The notes: generated by a model from the letters alone, not told the origin. Shown: positions 1 through 8,683, counted from the first letter of the stretch. The stretch: DNA of 56,995 nucleotides from Xenorhabdus hominickii (GCF_002632725.1 NZ_NJAI01000012.1:1-56995), one strand, 5' to 3'. Numbers and translations are program-made.

Positions 1-120
1 GCCTTAGCCGACCAGATAACATGCGTTGATTGGCGAGCCAGAAAGGTGACAAAGAAAGGTAAGATTAACTCTTCAGAACTGGAAGATATAAGAGCTAAGA
101 CAAAAGCGCTTATCGGATAA
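1..120 (+). CDS. MazF/PemK-family mRNA interferase toxin, C-terminal part
   Basis: The window opens inside a reading frame that gives 39 residues before TAA at 118-120. The tail carries ALADQ, WRARK, a KKG turn, an acidic SSELEDI segment and a final ALIG. This is the conserved C-terminal helix pattern of E. coli MazF (ALADQ, WRARG, TKKG, VLIG). Family members are sequence-specific endoribonucleases neutralised by a MazE/PemI antitoxin, which would lie upstream outside the window. It is probably part of the plasmid-maintenance set. Only the last third of the protein is visible, so intactness cannot be judged. Confidence 0.75.
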   Translation, partial: ALADQITCVDWRARKVTKKGKINSSELEDIRAKTKALIG

Positions 121-373
121 TGGGGTTTTCACATAATTGTGACTCGAACCCCCTAGTCTTACCTCATGAAATCGACTTTTTGCCTAGATTTTTGACAGAA
201 TAGGGCACTGTATAAGTGCTAGTTGCTGAAGTTGTGGTGGGACTGAATTTAGGGTGACGGAAATTTCTGGGATTCCAGCTTACAACCCCTAGAAGAGAAT
301 CCCAAAAATCCAAGTGACTTTGCTACCTCAAGCCGCTATTCAATGTGGTGTTTCCCGCTCAATGCAATAGTAA
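121..373. other. Spacer between the mazF-like and cre-like genes
   Basis: This stretch holds no open frame I would call and no clear terminator. The two flanking genes are convergent. It is AT-rich with scattered short repeats. Confidence 0.4.
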
Positions 374-1432
374 TTATTCATCGGTGCGCCCCTCCACCAA
401 GTCAATCATGACGCTCTTTTTCGCCTCCAAGTTACGGATATAGCCCAACACGGTTTCCGGCTTTTTCCAGGTTCCCTCGTGCATGATCTGGGCGAGGCTG
501 TAGCCCGATTCTGTCATGTCCTGCGCCGCCCCCACCCGCGCACTGTGGCCCGTCCATGTCGCATACCGGCCTTTGTTTTTCGCGCCCCTGTCCGCCCCGT
601 GTACCACCGTCCAGGCGGCGGAAAATACCCGTGACAGATTAAAGGTATTTAACGGCTTATCGACCGTGACGACCGCCTTATACACGTTCTGCGACTTATT
701 CACTTTACAGAAAACGTATGCGTCGGGATGCTCCGCCAAGCCGGACACGTCCAGCCATTGCAGCAAACGGACGGAGGCGCGGGGACTCAGCGCCTTGATG
801 AATCCCTGTCCGTCCAGCACTGTCTTGGTGTAGCCGATGTTCAGCAGCACACTGCCGTCCGGACTGAGCGTCACATCCCGGACCCGAAGGCGCGCCAGAT
901 TGGACACCCGCAACAGGGTATTGTAGGCCACAAACAGGAAGGCCAGATCACGGACGGTTTTCAGCTGGCCGGACGCGTTCCATGCCGCATCGACCTGATT
1001 CAGATCGGCAATGCGAAAGGGGATCGCCTGTCCCTCCGTGTCGCCGTTAATGATGGCGACACGGTTGATTTTTTTTAACACCCGTTTCACCTTCTGGCTG
1101 TCACCGGCGGGGATTAACCCCGCCTGCCGGTGTAACAGGTTCAGCATGGCGGTATAATTGCTGATGGTGGTGGAGGCCAACCCGTTTTCATGCAGCTCCA
1201 GCAGGTAATCCCGCAGGGCGTCGGCCTCCACGGGCAGATAAGAATGCCCCTTGGCAATGCACCAGCGGCACCATTTGCGCACGACAATCAGGAACTGCCG
1301 CCATGTGGTGTCCGCAAAGGCGTCCTTGTCTTTCAGGAACGCATTGAGGTTGCGGATCACTTCCTCATTCAGATCCGCGTTATCCGGTATCAGGGTTACG
1401 TCACTCCCCAGCAACGCCAGTCCACCCGCCAT
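374..1432 (-). CDS. cre: Cre-like tyrosine site-specific recombinase
   Basis: The 352-residue protein aligns by eye with P1 Cre (343 aa) along its whole length. Shared landmarks include FADTTWRQFL near residue 39, AYNTLLR, WTGHSARVGAAQDM and a terminal YIRNLEA. Expected catalytic residues are present: R175, K203, H296, R299, W322 and nucleophile Y331. In P1, Cre resolves plasmid dimers and circularises injected DNA at loxP. The frame extends 27 codons further upstream, but the ATG at 1432 has an AAGGGGAA ribosome-binding sequence at good spacing and matches the P1 start, so I chose it. A lox-like inverted repeat lies about 240 bp upstream, comparable to the P1 arrangement. Confidence 0.93.
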   Translation of the reverse strand: MAGGLALLGSDVTLIPDNADLNEEVIRNLNAFLKDKDAFADTTWRQFLIVVRKWCRWCIAKGHSYLPVEADALRDYLLELHENGLASTTISNYTAMLNLLHRQAGLIPAGDSQKVKRVLKKINRVAIINGDTEGQAIPFRIADLNQVDAAWNASGQLKTVRDLAFLFVAYNTLLRVSNLARLRVRDVTLSPDGSVLLNIGYTKTVLDGQGFIKALSPRASVRLLQWLDVSGLAEHPDAYVFCKVNKSQNVYKAVVTVDKPLNTFNLSRVFSAAWTVVHGADRGAKNKGRYATWTGHSARVGAAQDMTESGYSLAQIMHEGTWKKPETVLGYIRNLEAKKSVMIDLVEGRTDE

Positions 1433-1657
1433 AAAATTCCCCTTCTTTGGTGGCGCTACGTAAAATCTAACGGAATACACGGAGCAAATGCCCCAGATTT
1501 TACGCAGCGCCATATTAGTTATTAACGAAAACCGACCGTCTCAGAATCGTTCGGCCAGAGCAGGCCAAACCGATCTAATTGTTATTATCACGCCTGAAAC
1601 TGTTCACGTGCGGGACGTATCCGCCCGCACCCCCCTACCCGATCTATTATAGCCATT

Positions 1658-1691
1658 AGAAAATAGAATAAGTACCATTATTCTATTTTCA
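1658..1691. other. lox: lox-like recombination site
   Basis: Two perfect 13-bp inverted arms occupy 1659-1671 and 1678-1690. The left arm is GAAAATAGAATAA and the innermost 6 bp are GTACCA. Read as a 13-8-13 site, the footprint is 34 bp (1658-1691) with an asymmetric 8-bp spacer and one outer mismatch per arm pair, the same size and plan as P1 loxP. It lies upstream of the cre-like gene. The arms are pure AT apart from two G:C pairs and no T-run follows, so it is not a terminator. The arm sequence differs from P1 loxP, as expected for a diverged Cre. Confidence 0.72.
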
Positions 1692-1740
1692 TCGGATTTC
1701 AGTTTTTAGCATAAAAAGCACGTTGATGAGAACAAGGCGT

Positions 1741-1773
1741 AATAAGAGAAATAAGAGGAATAAGAGGAATAAG
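1741..1773. repeat. 9-bp tandem repeat beside the lox-like site
   Basis: AATAAGAGG/A is repeated three times in direct tandem, followed by a partial fourth copy (AATAAG). It sits 50 bp from the lox-like repeat and upstream of the rightward unknown genes. It could be an accessory protein-binding array or simple slippage. Confidence 0.5.
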
Positions 1774-1869
1774 CAATTTAATTACTCACAGATATAATCA
1801 CGAAGATTTTTTATTTGGCTTGGGATTACTGCCTGGCCGTTTTTTTGACCCCACGGAAATATATACCCA

Positions 1870-2061
1870 ATGGACATTACACGTTACACAACCGAACACA
1901 TAATGAATATAGCAAATGAATTGAACCTCGATCCGCACGACAGTACGCTGCCTCACATTCTTTCCCGTCATATCTATACCCTGAGATATGCCACCCATGA
2001 CGACGGTTCCCCCTGTGACTACCCAACCATCCTGATCCACTTGCTGAAAAGTTTGAAATAA
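1870..2061 (+). CDS. Small hypothetical protein (63 aa)
   Basis: An ATG-initiated frame encodes a 63-residue acidic protein with several His and Asp residues. I do not recognise it. It precedes the larger unknown gene at 2179 on the same strand, so the two could be cotranscribed. No strong ribosome-binding site is visible, so it may not be translated. Confidence 0.3.
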   Translation: MDITRYTTEHIMNIANELNLDPHDSTLPHILSRHIYTLRYATHDDGSPCDYPTILIHLLKSLK

Positions 2062-2178
2062 GCCGGCCACCGGCCACTTTTAATGAGAAATGTCTAACTA
2101 ATTTTTTATTACTTTTGTCAAACCTGATAAAGTTATAAATATGATGTGTGTAAAAGACGACCATTAGGAGTGAATTTC

Positions 2179-3144
2179 ATGGATGCTTTCAGTGACCGCA
2201 TTTTTGAAGAAAGGTATAAAGACTTTCTGAAAATCCGGAGTGAGTGGATGAAGATCGTCTTCAACCATGCAGTCTATGTTGATATCAATGCGCAGGGCAA
2301 GGCTTCCCGCCCTGTGGCGATACTGACCGATAAATCCTCCCTGAATCGGTCGGAAGAGTTACGGCTGGCATGGCAACAATTTGCGGAGTGGGCAGAACAC
2401 AAGCGAATTGCCGGTCTGTCCTCTGTCCCCGTGCAAATATATTCCCCTGTGCCTGATATCCTCAAGGCAGTGAAAACGTTCACAATTGGCGGATTCGAGG
2501 CCACCAGCACCCAAAATTTTCTTCGTGAAGAAATTCTCAGAAAAATAGATAAAAAACTCAAACTGTTACACAAGACAAAAGACAAAAATTATTTTTACAT
2601 CATTGACTTGGAACAGGATAAGAACATGATGGCCCAGTACCCAGAAGGAACACGGTTTCGCCGCCGCATAAGCGGTTACACCGATGTTGTGCTGGATATT
2701 GGCACTGACAAAAAATCAACCCAAAAATTAACGCGAAGGAAAAGCATTAAAAATCCTAAAGATGAGCGTTATCGGGTGGGGGCTCATGGCATTATTATTG
2801 ACGGGAACAGCCTGAATGCCCCCGATGCCTACGATATCTACTGCGGCGAAAAACCGATTTCCCGCTACTTTGACCTGATCTCCCCAGTGCGGTGCTCTCT
2901 GTTTACCGGTGGCTCGTTATATCTCATCGCTGATATTGAACGCGCCAAAGCCGCCCGCCAAATCACGGCGGCCAGTCTCGCCAAAACAAATCCGATCCCC
3001 CGTAAAAAAAGTGATCCAACACAAAAAGAACAACAACGCCTGCACCGGATCGCGCAAGAAAAACAGAAAGCGCAACAGTATGTGCAACAAAAAACGACGG
3101 ACTGGCTTTCGTCAGTTCAGGCAACTGACGAGCAATCATCATAA
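2179..3144 (+). CDS. Hypothetical protein (321 aa), basic C-terminus
   Basis: I chose the ATG at 2179 over an upstream start at 2146 because AGGAGTG sits 8 bases before it. The N-terminal two thirds looks globular, with a FxxRI-type patch around residue 160 (GTRFRRRISGYTD). The last 60 residues are rich in Lys, Gln and Arg and probably form a charged helix. No signal peptide or membrane segment is seen and I recognise no family. Its 3' end overlaps the 3' end of pacB by 28 bp on the opposite strand, a tight convergent arrangement. The position beside packaging genes is compatible with a phage accessory role, but this is not evidence of function. Confidence 0.65.
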   Translation: MDAFSDRIFEERYKDFLKIRSEWMKIVFNHAVYVDINAQGKASRPVAILTDKSSLNRSEELRLAWQQFAEWAEHKRIAGLSSVPVQIYSPVPDILKAVKTFTIGGFEATSTQNFLREEILRKIDKKLKLLHKTKDKNYFYIIDLEQDKNMMAQYPEGTRFRRRISGYTDVVLDIGTDKKSTQKLTRRKSIKNPKDERYRVGAHGIIIDGNSLNAPDAYDIYCGEKPISRYFDLISPVRCSLFTGGSLYLIADIERAKAARQITAASLAKTNPIPRKKSDPTQKEQQRLHRIAQEKQKAQQYVQQKTTDWLSSVQATDEQSS

Positions 3145-4640
3145 TCATCAAGGTACTTCATCGCGTCAGAACGGGTAGCGGCCTCTTCAAAACCGACGTC
3201 TTCATAAGCCGGAACAAAATCACACAACATCCCAAAACAAAATGTATCCCATCTATCCGGAGAGCGAAGATTGAGCTTCGCTCTCATCGTTTCTTTTTTC
3301 ATGATAACCCAGCGCCCGTTCTCATCAATCTTGACCGGAATTTTAGAAGCCTGCTCTGCGGTCTTGGGGCTTTTATCCGGTCGCATTCTGCCGCTGCGGA
3401 TGGCCCGTTGTGCGGCAATATTGGCGTAAGCGCGCTGATTGATGTACCGGTTACGATCATATTTGCTGAACATCGGCTTACCCCAGCGGATACGCTGAAC
3501 ATCGCGGCCACGACGCTCCAAGATACTCGCCGTATCAGAACCCACCCCATCACTGTCCACCACGAGGCTGATATTGGAATACACGGCCGGATCACACTCC
3601 AGATGGATGAATTCACCAAACTCCACCGGATCACAGGTACCGTCCATTTCAATTATTTTGTAATTTACCAACCGGCGTTTATCGCCACGGGAACCCGATA
3701 CTTTACAGATATTCAGAATGGACTTATCGCGCCCATTACCAACGTCACACAAGGCTACCCAGCCCCAGCCCTGCTCAAGGTACACTTTGCGCCTTGCCGC
3801 CCTGTCGTATTCATCCCGCCCCAATAAATACCCTGTGACCGATGTCGGAAACTCGCCTAATACCTTGATTTGGTATTCTACGCTGTCGCGGCCACCGTAT
3901 TCCGCCAGCTTCATTTTAATAAATTCCGGTTCAACCAGCGGCGATTCCTCTGAATTGAGCGTGATCGCCACATACAGGCCATTGGGGTTATCAGGATGCC
4001 TGGCGAGGCTGTGATGGGTATCGTAGAAATACCCGCTGGGGCGCGTCGGCTGGGACAGTAACAGGATACGGTTATCTTTCTGTGTTAACGCACCGGTGAT
4101 GATACCAAAGGCTTTATCTGACACCCCTGATGCCTCATCGATAATGTAAAACAGGTATTCGGCATGTTCACCGGCCAGTGCTTCTTCGTTACCCAAACGG
4201 AAGCCCTTGGGGATGACCGTCCAGACGCCTTTCCCCCCCACTGCGTAAAATGCGGTATCAGTCAGAACAAAGTAATTTTGCAGCCACGGGAAGCGTCGGA
4301 CACATTCATGCCAGTTCACCTTCAGGTACTTAAATATTCCCGTCATCACCTGCTGGATTTTGTTCGCAATGATGATCACACGGGCGTTAGGGTGGAACAG
4401 GATAAAACACAGGATCATGATACTGGTCATGTCCGATTTGCCCGTTCCGTGGCCGGAAGTGACACTGGTTTTACTGCCGCATTCCTGTACGGATTCAAGG
4501 ATCAGGTCTTGTTGCCAAGTGGGGGGTTTACCGAAAAGATGGACAGCAGCCAGTCCCCAGTCGTAACGGTATTGAATGACCATATCCCGCCAACGGGGAT
4601 CACTGACAACACTGCGTTGTTTTTTACGTCCGGATGCCAT
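3117..4640 (-). CDS. pacB: Terminase large subunit (PacB-like)
   Basis: The 507-residue protein has the architecture of P1 PacB (about 494 aa), the motor and nuclease of headful packaging. A Walker A motif SGHGTGKSD lies at residues 62-70 and a Walker B motif FYIIDEA at 164-170. The C-terminal half has nuclease-type acidic positions, including VVDSDGVGSD, as in the RNase H-like domain. The ATG follows the pacA stop by five bases, so the two are cotranscribed and probably translationally coupled. PacB works with PacA, which recognises pac, to cut and translocate DNA into the prohead. The acidic tail overlaps the convergent gene at 2179-3144. Confidence 0.92.
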   Translation of the reverse strand: MASGRKKQRSVVSDPRWRDMVIQYRYDWGLAAVHLFGKPPTWQQDLILESVQECGSKTSVTSGHGTGKSDMTSIMILCFILFHPNARVIIIANKIQQVMTGIFKYLKVNWHECVRRFPWLQNYFVLTDTAFYAVGGKGVWTVIPKGFRLGNEEALAGEHAEYLFYIIDEASGVSDKAFGIITGALTQKDNRILLLSQPTRPSGYFYDTHHSLARHPDNPNGLYVAITLNSEESPLVEPEFIKMKLAEYGGRDSVEYQIKVLGEFPTSVTGYLLGRDEYDRAARRKVYLEQGWGWVALCDVGNGRDKSILNICKVSGSRGDKRRLVNYKIIEMDGTCDPVEFGEFIHLECDPAVYSNISLVVDSDGVGSDTASILERRGRDVQRIRWGKPMFSKYDRNRYINQRAYANIAAQRAIRSGRMRPDKSPKTAEQASKIPVKIDENGRWVIMKKETMRAKLNLRSPDRWDTFCFGMLCDFVPAYEDVGFEEAATRSDAMKYLDDYDDCSSVA

Positions 4641-4645
4641 GAGCC

Positions 4646-5815
4646 TCAGTCCTCATCATCGTAGATATCGTGAGTGGCCTCATAGTCATAATCCGGCTCG
4701 TCTTCTAACGTTTCCAGCAATTCGCCTTCGCGCCCCTCGCCCAGATTATCGATATCCCCATAGCCGCCTTTATCGACAATCTCATCAACCAGCTGGCGCT
4801 TTCCGGCAATATAGGCATCTCGTCCGGCCTGCGTCTCCCGATACGCTCTGGCCTGTCTGTCCAGTTCATCCTGATCAATCCCCCCATTATCAACCTCATC
4901 GCCCTGATCCTGTTTGAGGTCATGGCGCAATTTATCCAAGAGGGCGGGGGGCACTTTACCGCCATTGGACTCGATATAAACCGCCGTTTGCATGGCGTCC
5001 CAGTCCTGTTCCTGCTGAAGGTGATAGGCGTTGGCGATGACAACCGTTTCCCCCATTTTGACCGCGTGTTTTTCCTCTTCACGGCGATTCCTCAGTAATC
5101 CCTGTTTCATTGATGTCATGGTGCGCATGAAATCGGTCATGGCATACGAACAGTCGTTCAGCATCTTGAGCTGCTTAAACACCGGATGCAGGGCACCGTC
5201 ATCGCCAGTGTCAAAGTCCGATTCCTGTTTCTGAAGCTCTTCGATGGATCGATCCCGTATGCGTTCCACGAGTTCAAAATGCGCCAATGCCCGCCGCATC
5301 AAATCCACTTCCAACACGTCCAGATAGCCTGTGTCCATCAAGGTATCGGCCTTGTTTAAATCGATGCTTCTGGGGGTTGCATACCGGCCATGTTTCATGG
5401 ACGTTTCATTGCCCGCGGTCAACCGGCGACCTTCCCCCCGTGGCAATTTTTGATGCGCCATGATCGCCATCGGCGAAATGATCATTTTCGCGTTTTGGTG
5501 TTTGGCGCGATTGGCCTGCTGAGGGTGATCATCGGTGTCTGTGTGTCCCTGTCGCTTACCTTGCTTGACACCAGTGTTGGCGGGGATTTTCTGCTTTTTC
5601 CCCTGTGCTTTTTTGGGGGCACTTTTGGCAAGACAATGATCATCTTTCGAAATGTGATCATGCTTTTGATCATCTGACGGTAGGAAACTGGCAGCACGTA
5701 AATAGCGCCGTGCGGTATTCGGGTTCAGGTGGTAATGTTCGGCATATTCACGGATGCTGATCCCTTTCTCAGCGCGTAGTCTATTGAAATTAGATACGTG
5801 TTCCTGCCAGTTCAT
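4646..5815 (-). CDS. pacA: Terminase pac-recognition subunit (PacA-like)
   Basis: The N-terminus (MNWQEHVSNFNRLR, then LNPNTARRYLRAA) matches the start of P1 PacA (MTWDDHKKNFARL, LNPNTARRYLRA), a helix-turn-helix region. This fixes the start at 5815 although the frame stays open 15 codons further. The C-terminal half shares LLDKLRHDLK-type helices, a GGYGD motif and a very acidic tail. At 389 aa it is somewhat shorter than P1 PacA (about 450). Its own gene contains the pac site, as in P1. The middle (residues 60-120) is Lys/His/Gln-rich and low complexity, partly dictated by the GATC-rich DNA beneath it. It forms an operon with pacB. Confidence 0.9.
   Translation of the reverse strand: MNWQEHVSNFNRLRAEKGISIREYAEHYHLNPNTARRYLRAASFLPSDDQKHDHISKDDHCLAKSAPKKAQGKKQKIPANTGVKQGKRQGHTDTDDHPQQANRAKHQNAKMIISPMAIMAHQKLPRGEGRRLTAGNETSMKHGRYATPRSIDLNKADTLMDTGYLDVLEVDLMRRALAHFELVERIRDRSIEELQKQESDFDTGDDGALHPVFKQLKMLNDCSYAMTDFMRTMTSMKQGLLRNRREEEKHAVKMGETVVIANAYHLQQEQDWDAMQTAVYIESNGGKVPPALLDKLRHDLKQDQGDEVDNGGIDQDELDRQARAYRETQAGRDAYIAGKRQLVDEIVDKGGYGDIDNLGEGREGELLETLEDEPDYDYEATHDIYDDED
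5461..5672. promoter_or_regulatory. pac: pac packaging site with two clusters of TGATCA hexamers
   Basis: Six GATC-centred hexamers fall in two groups of three: TGATCG at 5461 and TGATCA at 5479 and 5526, then TGATCA at 5637, 5655 and 5667. A gap of about 105 bp separates the groups. P1 pac lies inside pacA and consists of TGATCA/G elements in two clusters flanking the cleavage region, and Dam methylation of them controls cutting. Location, hexamer sequence and two-cluster layout all agree. Confidence 0.85.
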
Positions 5816-6002
5816 CCCTATCAACCAAAGTAAATACTCAATGCCGCCGATGATACACAAGCCTTAACATGTTTGATTAAGGTAATTTAATCCCGAATCC
5901 TCACAAAGAATGGTGGATATTTATTTCCTGTTTGTTTCCTATTTGGGAAACAATTATTACGCAGACTCAACCTGTAGGCCAAATTTTGAATTTTCATTTA
6001 CT

Positions 6003-6060
6003 GTTATCTAAATTATCACCATGTACCTAAAATTCTGCTATAGTTCAAAAAAACGATAAC
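6003..6060 (+). promoter_or_regulatory. par operon promoter with flanking inverted repeat
   Basis: An extended -10 element TGCTATAGT ends at 6044, 29 bases before the parA ATG, with a weak -35 at 6016-6021. GTTATC (6003-6008) and GATAAC (6055-6060) form an inverted repeat bracketing the promoter. P1 ParA represses its own operon at an inverted repeat here, so this is the likely operator. AAGGTG serves as ribosome-binding site. Confidence 0.5.
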
Positions 6061-6073
6061 ATAAGGTGAATCC

Positions 6074-7279
6074 ATGTCCGATAATTTTGACAAATTGCTC
6101 GAAACCGGAAATCGTGCAAACGTTATGCTTAAATGGCTAACAGAACAGATCCAGTCAAAGCGTGAAGAGTTTGAACAAACCGAGTTTTATAAGACCTATT
6201 CAAAGTCTGCTGTTTCTAAACTTCCACATCTAAGCAAACGTGCTGTTGATACCGCAGTCGAAGAAATGGAGGCTGCGGGATATGTGTTTAATAAACGTCA
6301 TGGGGGAACTTCTACGCAGTTCGCTATGACCCTACAGAACATTATTGATATCTACGCTCACCGTGGCATTAAAACGTACCGTGAGAAACGTGGAAAGGCC
6401 TTCGTTATTTTCGTCGTGAATTTAAAAGGCGGCGTGTCCAAGACGGTATCGACTGTCACAATGGCACACGGTATGCGTGCGCATCCCTCCTTACTACATG
6501 AAGATCTGCGGATTTTGGTTATCGACCTTGACCCGCAGGCATCTTCAACGATGTTCCTTAACCATTCCCACAGCATCGGTCTTGTCAATAACTCCAGCGC
6601 ACAGGCTATGTTAAGCAAAGACCTTACCCGTGAAGAAATTCTTGAAGAGTTTGTTCAACCTTCTATTGTGCCGGGCGTGGATGTTATCCCTGCCTCCCTT
6701 GAAGATGGTTTTATCGCTTCACGCTGGACTCAATTGTGTAATGATCACCTGCCGGATATGAACGAAAATAATGTTCTCCGCGAAAATATCATCGACAAAA
6801 TCAGTGGCGACTACGATTTTATTTTTATCGATACCGGCCCGCACCTCGACCCATTCCTGATCAACTCACTAGCAGCCAGTGATATGCTGATGACTCCGGT
6901 TCCACCGCCACAAGTAGATTTTCACTCGACGTTAAAATACCTAACCCGTTTGCCGGAGTTGGTGCAGCTTATTGAAGATTCCGGCCTTCAAAGCAACATC
7001 ATTGCTAACGTTGGGTTCATGTCAAAAGTCATTAATAAACCCGACCACAAACAAACACACAGCTATGCCAAAGACGTGTTTGGTGGCGATATGCTTGATG
7101 CTGTTCTTCCCCGACTAGAAGGTTACGAGCGCTGCGGAGAGTCCTTTGATACGGTCATAAGTGCAAATCCACAATCTTACGCAGGTAGCCCTGATGCACT
7201 ACGTAGTGCAAAAACCTCAGCAGAAGATTTTTCCCGCGCAATTTTCGACCGCATTGAGCTTCTGAGGAGTGCTGTATGA
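6074..7279 (+). CDS. parA: ParA partition ATPase with N-terminal DNA-binding domain
   Basis: The 401-residue protein is a close relative of P1 ParA (398 aa). The N-terminal 100 residues include a winged-helix region with the conserved QNIIDIYAHRG stretch. The deviant Walker A motif is NLKGGVSKTVS (KGGVSKT at 118-124), followed by LVIDLDPQASSTMF and FIDTGPHLDPFL. The end reads RCGESFDTVISANP as in P1. This type Ia ParA is both the segregation ATPase and the operon repressor. Its stop overlaps the parB start by four bases (ATGA), giving translational coupling. It lies divergent from pacA, whereas in P1 the par genes sit beside repA, so the module has moved. Confidence 0.95.
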   Translation: MSDNFDKLLETGNRANVMLKWLTEQIQSKREEFEQTEFYKTYSKSAVSKLPHLSKRAVDTAVEEMEAAGYVFNKRHGGTSTQFAMTLQNIIDIYAHRGIKTYREKRGKAFVIFVVNLKGGVSKTVSTVTMAHGMRAHPSLLHEDLRILVIDLDPQASSTMFLNHSHSIGLVNNSSAQAMLSKDLTREEILEEFVQPSIVPGVDVIPASLEDGFIASRWTQLCNDHLPDMNENNVLRENIIDKISGDYDFIFIDTGPHLDPFLINSLAASDMLMTPVPPPQVDFHSTLKYLTRLPELVQLIEDSGLQSNIIANVGFMSKVINKPDHKQTHSYAKDVFGGDMLDAVLPRLEGYERCGESFDTVISANPQSYAGSPDALRSAKTSAEDFSRAIFDRIELLRSAV

Positions 7280-8259
7280 CACAAAAAACCGAAAGGCCGA
7301 TCATTGGTCGCACCTTTAGTGAATCACCATTAGCTGGTAAATCATTCGTTTCATCTGTGGAAACCAGTCAGCGCTTCACACTTGCATCCGGCCACAAGGT
7401 TATGTTTCACATAGAGACTATTCCGGCTGAACAGATTGCTACTCGCACTTACGTAGATCAAACCATTAACGGACGTGATCAAAATGCTCTCAGCCCGGAA
7501 TCTTTGGAAGATATAACACGTACTCTACCTTTACAGCAGTTTTTCCCCCTTATTGGTCGCGAGGTTAATGGACGCATCGAAATTCTGGATGGATCACGCC
7601 GTCGCGCCGCAGCGCTTATCTGCAATGTCGGCCTTCGAGTTATGTTCACCCGCAGTGAAATATCCCCGGAAGATGCCCGCCAGCTTGCAGCCGATATTCA
7701 GACTGCCAAAGAGCATAATATCCGCGAGGTCGGTATCCGCTTGCTTGCTCTGCGTGAGAGTGGTATGAGTCAGAAGGAGATCGCTGAGTCCACGCGTATT
7801 TCCCCGACGAAAGTTACGCGAGCAATTCAGGCTGCTTCTGTCCCTGATGAATTACTGTCTGTTTTTCCTATCCAATCAGAGCTGACTTATCCTGACTATA
7901 AGAAACTGTTCACTGTAGCAGAGATTGCCGGTAAAAAAGACTCATCGCTTAAAGAACTAGTAGCCGATGTTGCGAAAGAGGTGGAAGCCTTACACTCAGA
8001 ACAGAAGCTGATCCCGGAAGATTTCAAAAACGAGGTCATTAAACTTTTTGATAAATCGATTTCGAAACTGACAGCAAAACCTATGACTAATAAGCCAGTA
8101 ACAGAAGCCCTCAGAACGTTCGATGATCGCCGCGTTTATGCACGAAAAAAAACCAACGCGAAAGAAAGAAAAGTTTCTTACGAGTTTAGCCGGATCAGCA
8201 AAGACGTACAGGACAAAATTGATGAGGCTATTCGAACTATCATTGAGCAGTACGAGTAA
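7276..8259 (+). CDS. parB: ParB centromere-binding protein
   Basis: The 327-residue protein matches P1 ParB in length (333 aa) and layout. It has an N-terminal ParA-interaction segment, a LSPESLEDITRTLPLQQ motif near residue 70, a GSRRRAAAL arginine patch near residue 106, and a helix-turn-helix MSQKEIAESTRISPTKVTRAI near residues 164-184. The C-terminal dimer/DNA-binding domain has TFDDRRVYARKK. ParB binds parS and loads the partition complex, and stimulates ParA ATPase. It is followed by a strong terminator and then a parS-like palindrome. Confidence 0.94.
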   Translation: MTQKTERPIIGRTFSESPLAGKSFVSSVETSQRFTLASGHKVMFHIETIPAEQIATRTYVDQTINGRDQNALSPESLEDITRTLPLQQFFPLIGREVNGRIEILDGSRRRAAALICNVGLRVMFTRSEISPEDARQLAADIQTAKEHNIREVGIRLLALRESGMSQKEIAESTRISPTKVTRAIQAASVPDELLSVFPIQSELTYPDYKKLFTVAEIAGKKDSSLKELVADVAKEVEALHSEQKLIPEDFKNEVIKLFDKSISKLTAKPMTNKPVTEALRTFDDRRVYARKKTNAKERKVSYEFSRISKDVQDKIDEAIRTIIEQYE

Positions 8260-8270
8260 GTCCTTGTAAG

Positions 8271-8293
8271 GCCCAGCCAGTCTGGGCTTTTTT
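8271..8293 (+). terminator. Rho-independent terminator of the par operon
   Basis: GCCCAG and CTGGGC form a six-pair stem around a 5-base loop, directly followed by six T residues, 11 bases after the parB stop. Confidence 0.85.
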
Positions 8294-8683
8294 ATGCCTG
8301 TATTTCGTGAATTACACCCCCTCAATGACCCACGCCAATTTAACCAATAACTATATGATTATAATATATTATTTATGATAATTTCGGGGCGAAATCCCGC
8401 TATTTTTATCTTCATAGTTCTGGCTGGTGGTACTATCACATATTATCGTCGTAAAAACAGTTAATACTGGCTGCAAAAGCGTGGTCCCGCGCAAGTTCGC
8501 ATAGCCAGATCATTTACGACTGGCATTAGACAACAATATTCTACCATTAGCGCTGAACGTTCAGAGGGAATACAATAAACCCATTCCTTTTTTCCTTTAG
8601 CATCGTTCCACAACAGCTATATATTCCGCTAGCATTAAATCAAAAATCAGTGATTGGGATACGATCGCCACCTCTGTATGGAG
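8294..8683. other. Non-coding region downstream of parB
   Basis: About 390 bp without a credible gene. It holds the parS candidate at 8381-8400, an AT-rich tract at 8340-8380 that could bend or bind IHF, and an ATTTCGT heptamer at 8302 resembling a ParB box. The rest (8400-8683) shows nothing I can identify. Confidence 0.5.
8381..8400. promoter_or_regulatory. parS: parS-like centromere palindrome
   Basis: ATTTC-GGGGC-GAAAT at 8381-8395 is followed by CCCGC. P1 parS has ATTTC-AAGGT-GAAAT followed by CG in the same position downstream of parB. The heptamer arms are identical and the five central bases differ. A further ATTTCGT copy lies 79 bp to the left, and the AT-rich stretch between them could be an IHF site. 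Confidence 0.6.

Noticed and set aside
136..160. GGTTCGAGTC (minus strand) resembling a tRNA T-loop
   Set aside because: The bases either side do not pair into a T-stem, and no acceptor or anticodon arm can be drawn.
374..1513. Longer cre start at 1513
   Set aside because: The extra 27 residues have no counterpart in P1 Cre, and the internal ATG has a good ribosome-binding site.
1659..1690. Inverted repeat as a cre terminator
   Set aside because: It lies upstream, not downstream, of the gene, is almost all AT and lacks a T-run.
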